Positions 4,611 to 5,804 of a stretch of DNA of 5,804 bases are shown piece by piece. This DNA is from Actinomycetota bacterium. GTDB lineage: Bacteria > Actinomycetota > Actinomycetes > Nanopelagicales > Nanopelagicaceae. Position numbers and translations under genes: made by a program. The stretch is taken from assembly GCA_027731885.1 (NCBI GenBank), contig JAQCAO010000079.1:1-5804 (forward strand), written 5' to 3'. The notes under the pieces were generated by a model, which worked only from the letters and a program-made list of their open reading frames with translations, searched no databases and was not told the DNA's origin. Within the stretch, counting starts at the first letter, position 1, and each line of letters begins with the position of its first letter.

Positions 4611-4674
4611 GCCTGACTGCACAATCTGTGCCTGACGTACTTTCAACTATTTATTTCTATCAAACCGTGGTTTG
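4611..4674 (+). promoter_or_regulatory. Possible promoter and dyad upstream of the 35-aa peptide
   Basis: TGACTG (4614-4619) and TACTTT (4638-4643), 18 nt apart, could serve as -35 and -10. GCCTGAC is repeated directly at 4611-4617 and 4630-4636, a 19-nt period. Downstream, CAAACC-GT-GGTTTG (4661-4674) is a 6-bp dyad in the predicted leader, which suits a DNA operator better than an RNA hairpin because the gap is only 2 nt. All of this is pattern only. Confidence 0.25.
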
Positions 4675-4714
4675 CTTATCGCAGGAAATGGAGTGCGAGA
4701 AATGGAGGGTGGCC

Positions 4715-4822
4715 ATGGCTGAAATTGGTGAGCCAGATCGTGTTATCCGCCGTGAGCGTGACCCAGTTATACCGCCACTGGCTCCGGTACCAACGCCAGA
4801 GTTAGTTCCGGCTGAGGGCTAG
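4715..4822 (+). CDS. Proline-rich peptide of 35 aa
   Basis: ATG 4715 is preceded by GGAGG at 4704-4708 with 6-nt spacing, the best Shine-Dalgarno sequence in this part of the window. The open frame extends upstream to 4580, but that extension has no ribosome site and an unconvincing composition, so I reject the longer 80-aa version. The peptide begins MAEIGEPDRVIRRERDP and ends in an alternating Pro/hydrophobic tail, IPPLAPVPTPELVPAEG. It has 8 prolines, no Cys and no membrane segment, and is probably disordered. Short actinobacterial peptides with an N-terminal IGEP-x-R and a Pro/Glu tail look familiar to me, but I know of no function. It lies between the divergent membrane-protein gene and the convergent Gfo/Idh/MocA gene, so it is a unit of its own. 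Confidence 0.6.
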   Translation: MAEIGEPDRVIRRERDPVIPPLAPVPTPELVPAEG

Positions 4823-4858
4823 AGGAAAGATTTTCAAAGCTCTTTACACTTTTTCTCA

Positions 4859-5804
4859 TTATCTATCCTCACTGGCTGGCTTGAAAGTATTATGCACTAT
4901 CGCATCACTCAACTGCGCGATATCTAGTGTTTCTTGGATCGGTACCACCCACAATTCTTCCCCACGAATTCTTCCGCTCACCGCCTCGACCATTAACTGG
5001 TAAGCATCAACTGGAGGAAATTCTTCGGTGTGGTTACCAATTTTGAGAGAGGAAATTTCCTTCCAGCAGGTGAAGGCTGCGCCTTTGAGAAATTCAATGG
5101 TGCCCAACCCCCCAATGATTTTGGCAGATTGATTCTCTTTTTCAATAAAAGAACTTCGCGCAGATAGTTTGATTAGCCCACCCTCTAGTGGCTCTAAATT
5201 GGCGGTGACATTTGTTGTCAGATCTATTCCATTCTCATTAAATACCTGATCTATGTTCTGTAGCGTTGGGCTAACCCAAGGGTTTATCAGTGCCCGCCAT
5301 AGATGTAATTGGTAGGAGCCAACGTCTAGAAAACTGCCGCCACCTGCTTGGCCACGGAAGTTATCTTTCAGATCAGCGGTGAAGGAAAAGACTGATTCGA
5401 CTTTACTTAAGTCACCGATATCTCCACGCGCCACCACTTCAATAGCGCGCTGAAAACGGGGGTGCCAGCGTAGCCAGGCAGCCTCTATTAATAACTTGCC
5501 ATTGGCTTTGGCCAAATCGGCCATCTCTTTCGCCTGACTGAAGTTAATTGCGAGGGGTTTTTCACATAAGACATGTTTGCCGCCTTTGAGTGCGGAAATA
5601 ACCCATTGGTGGTGTTGCTGATTTGCTAAATTAATATAGATCGCATCGATATTAGGATCGGCGATTATTTGGTTGTAACTATTAGCACCGTTATAAGAGC
5701 GCACTGGTGAAAGTTCTTGTGCGCGCTTTAAATCACGGCTAGCAACTGCGGCAAGTGTTGTGTTAGCAGAGGCGTGGATTGCCGGTGCCAGCGCCTTGGT
5801 TGCG
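4859..5804 (-). CDS. Gfo/Idh/MocA-family oxidoreductase, N-terminus outside window
   Basis: An NAD(P)-dependent sugar- or polyol-type dehydrogenase of the Gfo/Idh/MocA family; 314 residues are visible. The frame stays open to the window edge (TKALAPAIHASANTTLAAVA is the first part seen), so the true start and the GxGxxA cofactor loop are missing, perhaps 10-20 residues. GTG 5704 is not the start, because clear Rossmann-fold sequence precedes it. Seen features are DAIYINLANQQHH, the cofactor/catalytic motif C80-E-K-P83, EAAWLRWHPRF, and the second-domain motif GGGSFLDVGSYQLH (about 154-167). The EAAWLRWHPRF block and GGG-x3-D-x-G-x-Y pattern resemble the dihydrodiol/D-xylose dehydrogenase branch, but the substrate cannot be fixed. 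It converges on the 35-aa peptide with 36 nt between stops. Confidence 0.9.
   Translation of the reverse strand, partial: ATKALAPAIHASANTTLAAVASRDLKRAQELSPVRSYNGANSYNQIIADPNIDAIYINLANQQHHQWVISALKGGKHVLCEKPLAINFSQAKEMADLAKANGKLLIEAAWLRWHPRFQRAIEVVARGDIGDLSKVESVFSFTADLKDNFRGQAGGGSFLDVGSYQLHLWRALINPWVSPTLQNIDQVFNENGIDLTTNVTANLEPLEGGLIKLSARSSFIEKENQSAKIIGGLGTIEFLKGAAFTCWKEISSLKIGNHTEEFPPVDAYQLMVEAVSGRIRGEELWVVPIQETLDIAQLSDAIVHNTFKPASEDR

Noticed and set aside
4580..4714. N-terminal extension of the 35-aa peptide to 80 aa
   Set aside because: No ribosome site at 4580, the extension overlaps the probable promoter, and the strong GGAGG at 4704 picks ATG 4715.
4826..4854. AAAGA-N10-TCTTT followed by a T-run as terminator between the 35-aa peptide and the Gfo/Idh/MocA gene
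   Set aside because: The stem is only five A/T-rich pairs with a 10-nt loop, too weak to call although the T-run (4850-4854) is suggestive.
5702..5704. GTG as start of the Gfo/Idh/MocA gene
   Set aside because: The frame continues upstream to the window edge with clear family sequence, so the real start is outside.
1..5804. CRISPR array, tRNA/rRNA gene, insertion sequence or phage module
   Set aside because: No regularly spaced repeats, no cloverleaf with a CCA-type end, no transposase or terminal inverted repeats, and no phage-like proteins were seen.

Overview
The window most likely comes from a freshwater actinobacterium of the acI / Nanopelagicales type. This is inferred from four things: a mycoredoxin (an enzyme of mycothiol-using Actinobacteria), a heliorhodopsin (a family first described from such lake bacteria), moderate base composition, and repeated TANNNT -10 boxes placed 5-7 nt before start codons, as in actinobacterial leaderless transcripts. 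No species can be named from the sequence alone.

Layout. Positions 1-378 hold no recognisable intact gene; there are only two weak small-ORF candidates and a short imperfect repeat. At 391-1412 (+) a mycoredoxin gene is followed after 2 nt by a heliorhodopsin gene; the two form an evident operon and are the most interesting part of the window. A two-CBS-domain protein follows at 1522-1952 (+), broken by a one-base frameshift near codon 14, and then a GNAT acetyltransferase (2029-2484, +). A 38-aa putative membrane peptide (2505-2621, +) is absent from simple long-ORF lists but has a good leaderless promoter. It converges on an SDR oxidoreductase (2637-3320, -).

The SDR gene is divergent from a DCC-family (DUF393) thiol-disulfide protein (3415-3783, +). 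Their 94-nt intergenic region holds a perfect 7-bp dyad centred where both -35 boxes should fall, and a perfect 7-bp hairpin at the predicted 5' end of the SDR mRNA. The DCC gene overlaps tail-to-tail with an uncharacterised protein having two membrane segments and Cys-rich motifs (3769-4566, -). A 35-aa proline-rich peptide (4715-4822, +) comes next, and a Gfo/Idh/MocA oxidoreductase (4859 to the window edge, -) runs out of the window without its extreme N-terminus.

How the genes may work together. Mycoredoxin and heliorhodopsin are almost certainly co-transcribed and translated in tandem, which suggests a link between light sensing and mycothiol-dependent redox repair. The remaining genes look like separate short transcription units typical of a streamlined genome; no pathway joining them is evident.
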